Assembly (NCBI RefSeq): GCF_009730915.1
Contig: NW_024086628.1
Coordinates: forward strand, 1-64,000
From: Dioscorea cayenensis subsp. rotundata
Taxonomy: Eukaryota; Streptophyta; Magnoliopsida; Dioscoreales; Dioscoreaceae
DNA: 64,000 nt
Direction: 5' to 3'
How positions within the stretch are numbered: position 1 is the first letter of the stretch; the number at the start of each line of letters is the position of its first letter. The notes beneath the pieces are model-generated. The model saw only the letters and a list, made by a program, of their open reading frames with translations, searched no databases and was not told the origin of the DNA. Below, piece by piece: positions 1 to 10,338 of the stretch. The position numbers and the translations under genes were made by a program.

Positions 1-1055
1 CCTTTTCAAATAAACTCATACTCAAAAATATATATACCAAATGAAACTAAAGTGCCAAATTTATGTTATAAAACACATAAAAATACTCGAATACTCTTGT
101 TTGTTAAATCTATGCATTTATAAATTTAACTCACTATAAACCACTGCTCTGCCTCGAGACGAAGCCTCACCGATCAAGGAAGTTCCTTCCCCTTGAGGAT
201 GCTTTCGCCACCTAGACAAGCAGTGGAATCCATGTACTAATGAACACAAGAATGAAAGCTAAAAAATGCATGTGAATGTACTTATGCGGTTCTAACATGA
301 AACCATAGGGTTTTAGGGCAAACGACGCTCATTTTGGACCCAAAACGACATCGAATGGAGTAAACTCTAGTCCCAAAGAGTTCAGGTAAGAAGGGCTTCA
401 ATTTGGACCAAGAAAAATACTCCGAGAAGGCTCAAAATTTTCTGTGCTACAATAATTTTGGAATTGCTATAGAAAAACCGCCCTTATACTATCATTTTCT
501 CCCAGCTATACAACACTAAATCAAGAAATTTCTTCAAGAACATTCTCATACTTGAATAACAAGTCATTGGTTTCAATTTGAGCCTATAAACAACCAAATC
601 CATGGAGAGATCTAAGTTTTTAAAGTTTTCTAAAAACAAGAGAATACGAGGAATATACAAGATAAAAAGCTTGAAGCCTTACCTTATACACAAGTGAAGG
701 AGGAAGGGAAAAGGTGCTTGGTTCACCGGAAATTTTGCCAGAAAAATTTTATTTCTAAGGTTGATGGTACGGCTAAGGCAAGGAGTAAGAAGAAGAAAGA
801 AAAAGAAAAGGCCAAAGTTGGTTAACTTTGTTTCTCTTTTTAATATACATATATATAGGAAATGACCCTAATTGTCCTCCAAATAGAAAAATAAATTAAA
901 ATGGGTCCAAAAAGACCGAATTGCCCTCGATTTTCTATATAAAAACCACTATGCAAACATGCAAGAATGCCACTACTACTAAATGACCATTTTACCGGTA
1001 ATGCAAGTATAAAATCTAAAGAGGCCCAAGGTCTAAATCAAGACAGGGTACAACA
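1..1055 (-). repeat. 3' LTR of the gypsy element (incomplete)
   Basis: Positions of roughly 730-1055 match 10170-10533 nearly base for base, apart from small indels and a long TA run in the other copy. The LTR starts (minus strand) with TGTTGTAC at 1055, next to a polypurine tract. The outer end is beyond position 1. At more than 1 kb this copy is longer than the 548-bp copy at 9986, which has lost internal sequence. Confidence 0.85.
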
Positions 1056-1073
1056 CTCTACCCTCCTTAAAAA
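1056..1073 (-). other. Polypurine tract of the gypsy element
   Basis: On the minus strand the purine run AAGGAGGGTAGAG directly precedes the LTR start. This is where plus-strand DNA synthesis is primed in LTR retrotransposons and it fixes the inner LTR edge. Confidence 0.75.
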
Positions 1074-1079
1074 AAATTT

Positions 1080-2400
1080 GTCAAAATTTCAACTACTAAA
1101 CTCATTGAATAAATGAGGATATTTCTTTCTCATGAACCGTCGAGTTCCCAAGTCAACTCATCTATCTGATCACTTTTCCAAAGAATTTTTACAACTTGCA
1201 CTACCTTTCCCCGAAGCACTTTCTTTAGTCGATCAAGGATACAAACATGCCTCACATCAAAAGTCGATCCGCTCGAAGTTCCATCGGGTGTTTCAAGTGT
1301 ATGCGATGTATCCTCGCACATACTTCTTCAACAACGAAATATGGAAAACATTATGGATCTTCTCTAACTTTGGTGGTAACTGTAGTCTATAAGCCACCGC
1401 CCAATTCTTTTCAAGTATCAAGAATAGCCCAATAAAACAAGGATTTAACTTTCCCCTGCTACAGAACCAAATTACTCCCTTCCAAGGTGATATCTTCAGA
1501 AAAACTTTGTCACCAAATTTTTAGAACTCTAAATCTCTTCTCCCTGCTGTCGCAAGATAGCTCTTTTGTTGGTTTTGGGCTACTTTTTAACCCTGTCTTG
1601 AATTACCTTTACTTTTTCTCCTGGGTTACCCTCAATTAGTTCCGCACTTTGCAACTTTCTTTCACCAACTTCACTCTAACAGAGGGGTGTTCGACACTTA
1701 CGTCCATACAAAGCTTCATAAGGAGCCATACCAATACTTGCATGGAAACTATTGTTATAAGCTTAATTCCACAAGAGGTAAATGCTTGTCCCAACTTCCT
1801 TGGAAATCTAGAACACAAGCCCTCAACATATCCTCAAGTGTCTCGGATCGTGCACTCTAATTGGTCTGTCTGCTTTGAGGATGATACGCCAGTACTAAAT
1901 CTCAAAAGTCTGTCCCAAGAGCCCCAGTGAAACTTAGGCCAAAACCGAGATGTAAATCTCGGGTTATGATCGATCACAATTGAAACAGTAACTCGGTGGA
2001 GTTTTAACAACTTCACATATAAATAATTTTGCTAACCTCTCCAAAGAGTATTTGGTATGAATGGCCAGAAAATAAGCTGACTTTGTCAAACGGTCTACAA
2101 TAACCCATACAGATCATGCCCCTCAAGAGTACGTGGTAATTTAACCACCTAAAATCCATAGTATTATGCTCCCACTTCCACTCGAATAGACAAAGGTTGT
2201 AATAGTCCCAATCGGTCGCTGGTGTTATGCTTTTTTACTTGTCGACAAACTCAAGCATCTTACTACAAATTCGTGATCTCACACTTCATTCCGCACTCCC
2301 CAAAAATCTTCCCCGACTATATGATATATCTTAGTGTCGCATGGGTGTATAGCATAGGTCAAGAGTGAGCTTTTCTAGAATAGCACTTCCCGAGTCCCGC
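1080..2400 (-). pseudogene. Gypsy integrase and chromodomain, broken
   Basis: The minus strand around 2100-1830 reads as the integrase core (WVIVDRLTKSAYFLAIHT, later DPRFTSRFWPKFH-like words) but in two frames with stops between. Around 1810-1640 the segment equivalent to the FHASIGMAPYEALYGRKCRTPL region is scattered over frames. Around 1321-1130 lies a chromodomain-like piece with ILDRLKKVLRGKVVQVVKIL followed by WKSDQIDELTWEL. The chromodomain is thought to guide integration to heterochromatin. No frame is intact, so this copy cannot make integrase. Confidence 0.82.
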
Positions 2401-2599
2401 ATCCCTGGAATACAAACTCTTCGAAATACCAAAATACCATCATTGAAAAGCACAAAATCGCTTAGATTCACCTTTTTCCGACTCAGTATTTTCTTCATTA
2501 ACTCTTCATCCGCCTCTCGAGATTCCCCGAATCTATTCCAGTAATAATGGTATTACCACAAAAGTTGCCAACAGAACTCCCTTTGGCTCGATCTTAAGT

Positions 2600-3090
2600 C
2601 TCACATCCATGTCTCGAAGAACTCATGAGTCGAGACCAATAAGATGTTGTAGCGTAAGTTAAAAGAAGTTGAAGTTTTCCTACTTAAAGCATCTCGCTAC
2701 CACATTGGCCTTCCCTAGATGGTAGTCAATCACTAAATCATAATCCTTGATCAACTCTAGCCATCTTCGCTGCCTCAAGTTCAACTCCTATTGAGTAAAC
2801 AAATACTTTAAACTCTTATCGATCAGCTAAATCAAGCATTTCTCTCCATAAAGATAATGTCGCCAAATTTTCAGGGAAAAAACCACTGCTGTTAACTCCA
2901 AATCATGGGTAGGGTAATTCAACTTGTGTTTCTTCAACTGTCGTGAAGCATAAGCTATTACCTTTCTATCTTGCATTAATACACAGCCAAGACTTTGTCG
3001 TGAAGCATCGCTGAACACTACAAACTCTTTACCACTAGTAGACAGAGTGAGCATCGAGTCAAGTCGCGTGTTCTTCAATTCTTGAAACTG
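2600..3090 (-). pseudogene. Gypsy RNase H, broken
   Basis: A minus-strand frame at 3078-2827 carries [18 protein letters not shown] and [20 protein letters not shown]. This is the standard RNase H core of plant Ty3/gypsy pol, with the first catalytic Asp in FSDAS. The frame ends at a stop just before the expected HSLKYL-like continuation, which is seen out of frame further left (around 2820-2760). Degrading the RNA of the RNA/DNA hybrid is the family role; this copy is dead. Confidence 0.85.
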
Positions 3091-3249
3091 CTCTCACACT
3101 TCTCATCAAAAACAAACTTTACCTCCTTTCGAGTCAACCGTTATAAAGGTGCAGCAATATGAGAAAACCCTCCACAAACGCCTAATAATAACTGCCAAAC
3201 CAAGGAAACTTCAACTTCAAACACACTCTTTGGTTGTTTCCGAATCAAT

Positions 3250-4180
3250 GATTGCTTCAACTTTCTTTCTGCCCTACACAAATTCCTTCTCCAAATACCA
3301 CATGTCCTAGGAAGACCACTTCATGCAACCAAAACTCGCGACTTTGAGAATTTAGCATACAACTTCTCTCTCGAAGGATCCGCAATACTATATGTAAATG
3401 TTGCGCATACTCTTCTTCAGTTGCTGAGTAGATCAAAATATCATCGACGAAGACAATTACAAACTTGTCAAGATAAGGTCTGAAGACTCTATTCATTAAA
3501 TCCATAAAAGTAGGTGGGGCATTAGTCGGACTCGAAAGGCATGACCGAAATTCATAATGCCCGTGATCGTGATGCGGAATCGTCGTCTTTCTAGACATCA
3601 CCTCCTTGATCTTCAACTCGATGGCAAACCGCACTGGAGGTCAATCTTTGAAAAACACTCTGCCCTCACGTGAATCGATCAAACAAATAATCTATTATAG
3701 GTAAAGGGTACCTATTCTTGATAGTCACCTTGTTCAACTACCGGTTGTCTATACACAATCTAAAAGAACCATCCTTCTTCTTCATCAAAGAGAACCCGGT
3801 GCACCCCAGCAGTGACACACTCGGGCGTATAAATCCTTTATCCACTAAATCATGTAACTGAACTTTTAGCTCCTTTAGTTCTGTTAGTGCCATGCGATAC
3901 GGTGGAATAGAGATTGAGCAAGACTCTAGAGAAAATCAATAGCAAACTCAAACTCTCGATCTGGAGGCAATCCAGGCAATTCCTCAGGAAATACATCCTC
4001 ACACTCCTGAACAATGGGGGCATCCTTGAGGTTTGGTCCAACAATTCTTTTATCTACTATGTGAGCCAGGTATACTTCACATCCCTTGTGCACAAATTTC
4101 CTTACTTCCACAGAAGGTATCATACACCTCGAAAGAACTTTCCTTTCACCCTTGTTTATATATAAATAATGTAACATATA
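3250..4180 (-). pseudogene. Gypsy reverse transcriptase, broken
   Basis: The minus strand from 4177 contains DVFPEELPGLPPDREFEFAI, the linker from protease to RT in chromoviruses. After frameshifts come the RT palm with FVIVFVDDILIYSATEEEY (the F/YVDD active site, about 3475-3415) and LGHVVFGEGI. Several stops and frameshifts separate the pieces. The frame also opens abruptly at about 4165, where the sequence to the left on the element (towards protease) is replaced by unrelated DNA: the edge of the inserted block. Confidence 0.87.
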
Positions 4181-4298
4181 TCCTAATCGAACCCAAATCC
4201 TAAGTTAATTAAAATTTTAAATCATGGATATGTTTAAATTTAAATTTAAACATCCTAATCTTAATCTTAATTGATTATTTGGTTGTCTTGGACTAGAA

Positions 4299-4545
4299 TG
4301 CAAATCCCCAGGCAAATACAAAATGCAAATTACAAAATTTCCCCTGAGATCATATCTCGAGGCAAAATGCAAATTATGAGATTGCCCTTGAGAATACATA
4401 TCTCGAGGCAATATCAAATTTTAGGATGGCCCAAATACACATCCCGAAGTGATTCTGAATTTCATGTGGCCTGAGGACAGATCTCGAGCCAACTTGAGAA
4501 ATGCAAATCCCGAAGCACCTGAGCACATATCCCGAGGCAAATTAG
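4299..4545. repeat. Degenerate minisatellite with CTCGAGGCAAA-type units
   Basis: Variants of an (A)TATCTCGAGGCAAA word recur about six to seven times: near 4306, 4352, 4400, 4441, 4480, 4509 and 4530 (ATCTCGAG, ATCCCGAG, AATCCCCAG forms). The spacers include AAATGCAAATT and TGAGA. Spacing is irregular, about 20-50 bases. Confidence 0.6.
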
Positions 4546-4799
4546 GTTAAGTGAATTTGAAAATTTCAAATTTTAAATTTGGAATCAATAAAAAAAAAAT
4601 ATAAATTTAAAAATTAAAATTTCAAATTTCAAATTTTTCAAATTTGGAATTAATAAAAAAAATATATAAAAAAAATAAAAAGAAAAAAAAAATTAAATTT
4701 TGATCCTATCCAGCTATCCTACTCGTTGTGATCTCACGGGGGGTCGTTGGGATTAGAATATGAATGAGAGGTTGGGATTAGGATAAGAGGAGGCAGAGG

Positions 4800-4920
4800 C
4801 TTTAAAAGGGGAGAGACCAAGGGAGAGGAATTACAGAGGGTTTTTTTAGAGGTAAAAATTCAGAAGAGAGTTAGAGGATTTGTGAAGAAGAACCAGCAAG
4901 GTTTTTTCTCTCTTCCCCAT
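4800..4920 (+). promoter_or_regulatory. Promoter-like leader of the captured fragment
   Basis: TTTAAAAG at 4801-4808 could serve as a TATA box. It is followed by a purine-rich leader and then T/C-rich sequence to about 4925, ahead of the EXO70-like frame. The position fits a captured 5' flank, but no transcription can be seen from sequence. Confidence 0.3.
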
Positions 4921-4959
4921 ATTTCTACATGAATCCATATAAAAAAAAAATCACCGTCA

Positions 4960-5165
4960 TGGTTGAGTGGGTGAGATAATGCCGCCAATCATGCCGAATG
5001 TTGTTGACGCTGCATTGCCTGTCGCTGCTGCTCACCATTGTTGTTGTCATCACTGCTTCCTGTCAACGTTTACTACTACCGCTATCATCACCGTCACCGC
5101 TGCCGGTGTCACTGTCTCTGCTAGTGTTGGTGTCGCTGTTACTACTGTTGTTATTCGCCATTGAA
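4960..5165 (+). other. GCT/GTT-rich low-complexity stretch
   Basis: A trinucleotide-rich stretch encodes runs of Ala, Val, His and Ser in several frames. It has no recognisable domain. EXO70 genes often have a low-complexity N-terminal region, so it may be the degraded start of the neighbouring fragment, but this cannot be shown. Confidence 0.35.
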
Positions 5166-5916
5166 GCTGTCATGATTGCTGTTGCTGCGGTGATCTCTTA
5201 GTGATCTTCACCGAGTCTCCTACTCTTCGTGATAAGCGCTTCGCCGAGGCTGCCAAGGGATGCATCATGCAGCTTCTTAACTTCGGTGATGCCATTACTA
5301 TTTGCCGGCACTCGTCGAAGAAGATCTTCCGCATCCTTGGCATGTATGAGGCACTCTCTGGTGCGATGTTGGAACTCCACAGTATGCTCCCTGTCGAGCA
5401 CGTGAAGCCCCTTATCACTGAGGCCAAGGAGATACTAACTAGGTTCAAATATGCGGCTAAAGGGATCTTCACCAAACTTGGTAATAATGTACAGAATGAG
5501 AATTCAAAGAAGACACTGCCAATGGTGACATACGCTATATCATGTGCTCTTGGTTTCTTATTAAGATTTTCTTGATTTCCTTCTTGATGAGAGCTCCACT
5601 GATGATGGGAATCTCCCTGAAGGCATTGAATAGCGAGATGGAAGTGGTGATCTTGGTCTCATGAGTCCTACTGCTCATTGCCAATCTTGAGAAAAATCAA
5701 AATTTTATGATGATGAAGGGATGCAATATGAATAATATGCTATATATGGTTCAAAAGGTGAAGGATTCTGAGCTCAGAGCTCTTCTTGGAGATCATCAGG
5801 TACGTAGACGGCCTGGGCAGGTTCGGCAATATGCAACAAGCTACTTCAGAGCTTCATGGACAAAGGTTTTATCATATTTAAAGGATGATGGATTGGGTGG
5901 GAGCCTATCCCTTTGA
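5165..5916 (+). pseudogene. EXO70 exocyst-subunit fragment
   Basis: The frame at 5201-5575 reads like the middle of plant EXO70: RFAEAAKGCIMQLLNFGDAI, then a KIFRILGMYEALSG stretch, then an EAKEIL...AAKGIF...NNVQNENSKK stretch that matches the usual EAKGVLERLGDAARGTFAEFENAVQNE-type segment. After an untranslatable gap, 5707-5916 continues with a [17 protein letters not shown] segment and a [20 protein letters not shown] segment, also EXO70. EXO70 tethers secretory vesicles at the plasma membrane within the exocyst. The N-terminal part and the C-terminal third are missing, and stops lie at 5573 and 5914. The sequence changes to GAUT-like words within about 70 bases of the last EXO70 residue. 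It is a non-functional fragment. Confidence 0.85.
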
Positions 5917-5984
5917 AGGAGTCTATCCCTTTTAAGATCATGAAGATTCTAAAAAATTTCCGGAAAACATACTCCGCCATGCAG

Positions 5985-6735
5985 GTTTGGTTTTCTCTTC
6001 TTCTCTTCATCCATTGGAAGTGGCAGTGATGGAGGCGAGAGGACTTCATCACTTTGATTGGTTCACAAAAGGAGAGGGTCCCTATTTCTGGAGCAATGGA
6101 AAAGGACTGAACTGCACGCTCTCAGTTCTGCGGCATCTCATAGGCGATCGTCTCCAACGTCAGCAAGAAACCTATCGTTGTGGCTGCCAAGCTCCCAAAC
6201 TCTCAGCCCAAAATATCACTCCACCATAAACCATATATATGTATACGCTTTCCTGAGTTGTTTCTAAGCCTTAAGAAGGTGGTATTTTTAGATGATGATA
6301 TTGTTGTTCAAGCTGATCTTTCTCCGTTGTGGGATATTGACTTGAAAGGAAAAGTAGAGACATGCAGAGGAGAAGATAAGCTTGTGATGAGAAAGAAGTT
6401 AAAAAAATTATTTGAATTTCTCCTACCCTTTGATAGCAGAGAATTTTGATCCTCATGAATGTGCATGGGCTTATGGTATGAATGTTTTTTTTTTTATCTT
6501 AGAAGGACTAACATTAGTTTCGCTTACCACCATCGGCTTCAAAATAACTTGAAATCAGATTTGAGCTTGTGGCATTTAGGGACTTTGCCACGAGGTTTGA
6601 TTACATTTCATGAGCATGATTGAGCCTTATTGGCATATATTGGGGCTTGGATACCAATAGAACACAACAGTTTCAATGGCAAAACTAAACCTTGCATTCC
6701 CACAACTCAAGCCTTTATGGACAAGGTACATAAAT
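5985..6735 (+). pseudogene. GAUT-type galacturonosyltransferase fragment
   Basis: Words of the GT8 family homogalacturonan galacturonosyltransferases run across all three frames: SPKYHSTINHI, KKVVFLDDDIVVQADLSPLW with the DDD sugar-nucleotide/metal motif at about 6290, ETCRGEDKLVM, DPHECAWAYGMNVF, then LKSDLSLWHLGTLPRGL. The family builds pectin in the Golgi. The segment lacks the N-terminal membrane anchor and stem, has lost four residues before ETCRGEDK, and has frameshifts near 6250, 6430 and 6490 and stops after GLITFHEHD. No intron-like gap interrupts the matched part. It is closest in wording to the GAUT8/9/11 group, but the exact member is uncertain. Confidence 0.85.
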
Positions 6736-6889
6736 TTCTCAGATAAGTTCATCAAGGCTTGCAATATAAGAGCTTAATAATATGGAGTTGAGAATGAGAT
6801 GAAATTTAGAAAGAAAAAAAAAAAATAGAGCGATCTGAGCTGGCCGTTCTCCTCTTTTCTCTTGAAATTCATGATCATGTTTGTTAAAA

Positions 6890-7510
6890 AATTGTGCACG
6901 TGGAGTTTCTAAAATGGAGAACCATGCATGCATACGTGCATGAAATAAGAAAAACAATAATAGTAATAAAAAAATTATTTCAAAAAAATTTTTAGAAGAA
7001 ATGAGAAGCACATGAGCCCACCATTAAAAAAAATGAAGCATGCATGGAAAAAATGAGAAGCATGCATGACATAAAAAAAATAAAAAAATAAAAAAATAAA
7101 AAAAATGAGAAGCATGCATGCATACGTGGAAAATATAAAGCATGAAATAATAATAATAAGCATGCATATACTCACGTGGGGCCCACCATGGAGAGATATA
7201 CATGGGAATTATTATATGTATGCATGCAAACAAAAAAAACAAATAAAAAAAATGAGAAATGATACCGTGTATTTGTTGAAATAGCATGCAAACAAATAAA
7301 AAAAGTGGGAAATGATGCATTATAGTGATTAAGTGTGATGGGAGAAAAAGAATGAGAAACATTAAATATGACTGAGAAGCATGTCATGCATGCATATGGG
7401 CATGATATAAAAAATTTTGCATGCACACGTGGATGAGATAAAAATTGAGGAGCATGCATACAAAAAAAAGGGAGAAGAGAAACATGCATGCTATATGCTC
7501 ACGTACCCTC
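6890..7510. repeat. AT-rich tract crowded with GCATGCATG and ACGTG words
   Basis: A roughly 600-base tract repeats a loose unit of AAAAAATGAGAAGCATGCATG followed by ACGTGG or similar. CATGCA/GCATGC words occur well over ten times and ACGTG words about six times (near 6898, 7125, 7173, 7430, 7500). It looks like a decayed minisatellite. Long reading frames on its minus strand are rich in Phe, His and Cys and are artefacts of the composition. Confidence 0.6.
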
Positions 7511-7599
7511 TAAAAAAACCCCACTATGATAAGTATGGATTAAAATAAATAAATAAATAAAATCTGGAAATGATATGTAAGAAAATGAATAGCAGAGAA

Positions 7600-7840
7600 A
7601 TATGCACTGCTAATCTCAAAGCAACGATAAGGGTGCTTATCTCTAGGTAGTCGCTAAATTTATCTCAAGGTAGTAATGAGATATATTGCAATGCGATGAT
7701 AAGGCACAGGCAGTGGTGACTTATTCATTTCAAGACGCCAAGAAAAATTGTTATGAGATATATTTATTTTAAGATGGCAATCAGGCAAGTAACGCGGTGA
7801 CAAGGCATAGGCAGCGGTAATGATATATATATATATACTA
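7600..7840. repeat. Short imperfect repeats (ATCTC.AGGTAG / AAGGCA.AGGCAG words)
   Basis: Words such as GATAAGG, TATCTC(T/A)AGGTAGT, GATAAGGCACAGGCAGTGGT and GACAAGGCATAGGCAGCGGT recur with small changes, then a short TA run at 7823-7838. No coding potential is seen. Confidence 0.45.
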
Positions 7841-8044
7841 AATAATAAGATTTATAATTTGCAAATCTTCTTGCCTTTTACTTGTACTTTTTCCCTTAAT
7901 CGGAGGTTCCTGAGATTTTAATCTGGGTTAATTAATAATAGAGGCTTGCCTCCATTAAGAATGGAAGAACCCACAAAATAAAATAAAAAAAATGATATTT
8001 TTGCTTCGATATATCGTCTGGTGTCTTCTTCACAGATATGATGC

Positions 8045-8470
8045 CAAATGCATATTTTCTATCCCACAACACTCAAACACAATACTAGGTCCATGAGAGG
8101 TTTGCAAAGTCACTTCTTTCCTAAAGCAGTTAATGGCAGCCTTATGCATTTTCAATGGAATCAGATCTGCCTCAAATTCTATACCCTTTACCTTGATAAA
8201 GCATCCCTGAAAAACTATCTCTCTGACAATCTCTTCACCCAGAGGTGCTTGGATCAGAAGTTCACAGTCTAATGGAGAGGCTATCCTATTGGCATGACAT
8301 GAGAATGCAAACTAACAAAAGATCTCTCCGACCCTGAGTTTATCAAAACATATGCATTATGATAAAAAATGGATACAGTACCTGTAATCACGTTGGGTCT
8401 GTCCTCTGCTTCACCATTGGTCATGGCAAAAACTCTAGTCTGAGAACGGGTTTGAGGTCGTGGTGTTCCA
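8045..8470 (-). pseudogene. Gypsy aspartic protease region, broken
   Basis: On the minus strand 8272-8045 reads LDCELLIQAPLGEEIVREIV, then a GCFIKVKGIEFEADLIPL stretch, then AINCFRKEVTLQTSHGP. This is the C-terminal half of the chromoviral retropepsin, without the expected DFDVILGMDWL-type stretch, which is deleted. The catalytic DSG region upstream (8300-8400) is not readable in frame. Confidence 0.75.
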
Positions 8471-8589
8471 CCTTGTGGATTATTACAAGCAGCAATTGAT
8501 TTGGTCGGGGCAATAAGTGTAGAAACAGTAGACAGTACACCCTTGGACTGACTCTGTCATTCCGCAGGAGAAGGTGCTGACCCTCGTGT

Positions 8590-9835
8590 TCCACGCCCTA
8601 ACTCTGAACATGCTGACTTAAGGTAACCTGTCTGCCCACACTGAAAGCATCTGCGTGGTTCACGACATGGACCCGGATGAAATCTATTGTAGTTCTGGCA
8701 TCTGAGAACATTTCCTGTTGATTTTCCTTCATAACTGTCATTCGCAGAAATAGCACATTTCTGACTACCAGCTTGCCCTTATGGCGGTTTGACTGAGCTG
8801 GATCTTGAAAAAATTGAAGAAGTATCCTCACTCTTGCTGCGCTTGGACGCCCTTGAAAAATCTGAATTTCTTCTCTTGGCTAGATTTTCATGAAGGCGTT
8901 TACCTTCAAGGACCAATTTCTCAACTCTCAATGCCAACTGAACCACTTCCTTGAAACTTTGATTCCCAGTAACTGACATCTTCTCTCTGACACTAAGATT
9001 CAGTCCTGCCTCAAACTTGGAACATAGAGCTTCTTCACCACCAACAATTTCAGGCACAAAATTTGCCAATTCCTTGAATTCTACTTCATATTCTACCACT
9101 GCCTTGTTTCCCTGAATCAATTTCATGTACTTTTGCCGCTTCTGGTCATGGTGAAATCGAGTGTAATATTCTTTATTCAAACTTATGTAGAAAATCTAAC
9201 CAAGTCAGTGGTACATCTGAACGACCCTTAAGAATTTCCTATCATATCCTTCATCTGTTCTCCAAAAATCTGATTGCAACCTTTAGTTTCAATTCATCTT
9301 CTATGGCCATGTCCTCAAAAGTAGCAAGCAACGTTTTCAACCATTCCTTGGCAACCATGGCATCACCTAAGCCATCAAAAGCATTACATATTAACTGTCT
9401 TCCTTCCTTCAGTAGCTTGGGCAAAATTATGCTCTGACTGATCTTGTCGTATTCCACTGGTGTTTGCTGAACTGAAGGTATTGGGGATAGTGGTGGTGGC
9501 ACAGACACTGGCTCAGTATGGGGTTGTCCCCAAACAGGCTCCAATAACTAAGGAAGTCACAATATTCCTGATATATCAGCTTCCAACCCTGGGCATCCCA
9601 ATATACCTTAAAGCTTTGGAAAGCTTCCGGTGGTGGTGCTACTCCTTGGGTTACAGTATGAGGTACAGGGCCCGGAACTCCAGGAGCATGTACTAAGGCT
9701 GCCACAGCATGCTCATGTCCTGAACTGACTTCTTGCCTAGGGGGAGAAGGAGGCTGAGCAGGAGTGGGTTCCCAGAAGGAACACCAGCTCCTTGACGTGT
9801 ACGCGGACATTGTGCTGGCATTCTAGCTGAAAAGA
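8590..9835 (-). pseudogene. Gypsy gag (capsid and zinc knuckle), broken
   Basis: Frames at 9544-9251 and 9180-8779 give the capsid: EWLKTLLATFEDMAIEDELK, then YYTRFHHDQKRQKYMKLIQG, then ALCSKFEAGLNLSVREKMS. Around 8665-8625 the minus strand encodes CFQCGQTGYLKSAC, a CCHC knuckle in which the usual His position reads Tyr (GH to GY). Gag packages the RNA in the virus-like particle. Frameshifts near 9200 and 8790 break the gene. Confidence 0.85.
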
Positions 9836-9967
9836 ACAAAGAAGGACAACTTTTAGACTAAACTCCTATGCGCACTTATGCTAAATGAAAATCAGTAATT
9901 GGATCCACTATCCTTTAGAGAAATCAACAGGTTCAGAATTTGAACTAAGATCAGTCTAAACCTCTAG

Positions 9968-9979
9968 CTCTGATACCAC
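9968..9979 (-). other. Primer binding site (initiator tRNA-Met type)
   Basis: The minus strand reads TGGTATCAGAGC just inside the LTR. This is complementary to the 3' end of plant initiator tRNA-Met and is where minus-strand DNA synthesis begins. Confidence 0.9.
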
Positions 9980-9985
9980 TAAAAT

Positions 9986-10285
9986 TATCACGCCCCAAAC
10001 CTAGCTGGGCACATGGCAACCGCCACGACAACAAGAATGGGTCCCACAATGGCCTCCACCTTCAGGTCATCGTAAGGCTCTATACAAACATGATATAACA
10101 GTTACTAAAATAGGGGACAATATCAACAAATAAAACATAATAGGGTTCCCTCAAACTAGGGACCCTAAATACAGGAAATTTCGCCGGAAAAATTTTATTT
10201 CTAAGGTTGATGGTCGGCCAAAGGCAAGGAGTAAGTGAAGAAGAAGAAAGAAAGGAAAAAGCCAGGTTGGTTAACTTTGTTTCTC

Positions 10286-10338
<53 letters not shown>

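Larger units (their letters stand above)
4165..8045. mobile_element. Block inserted into the gypsy pol, carrying host-gene fragments
   Basis: Gypsy protease coding sequence stops near 8045 and gypsy RT linker resumes near 4165; the 3.9 kb between has no gypsy similarity. It contains a 250-bp minisatellite, a promoter-like stretch, an EXO70 fragment, a GAUT fragment and two repeat-rich AT tracts. This suggests a gene-capturing transposon (Helitron or Pack-MULE) or a sequence patch copied during break repair. I found no convincing terminal repeats, target duplication or Helitron hairpin, so the mechanism is unassigned and both edges are accurate only to a few tens of bases. Confidence 0.6.

Noticed and set aside
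6739-7489. Minus-strand frames rich in Phe, His, Cys and Tyr, like a membrane protein
   Set aside because: They come from the repeated GCATGCATG and poly-A/T composition; no domain and overlapping in several frames.
4165-8045. Classification of the captured block as a Helitron
   Set aside because: I could not point to a TC start, a CTRR end with hairpin, or an A/T insertion site at the approximate borders.
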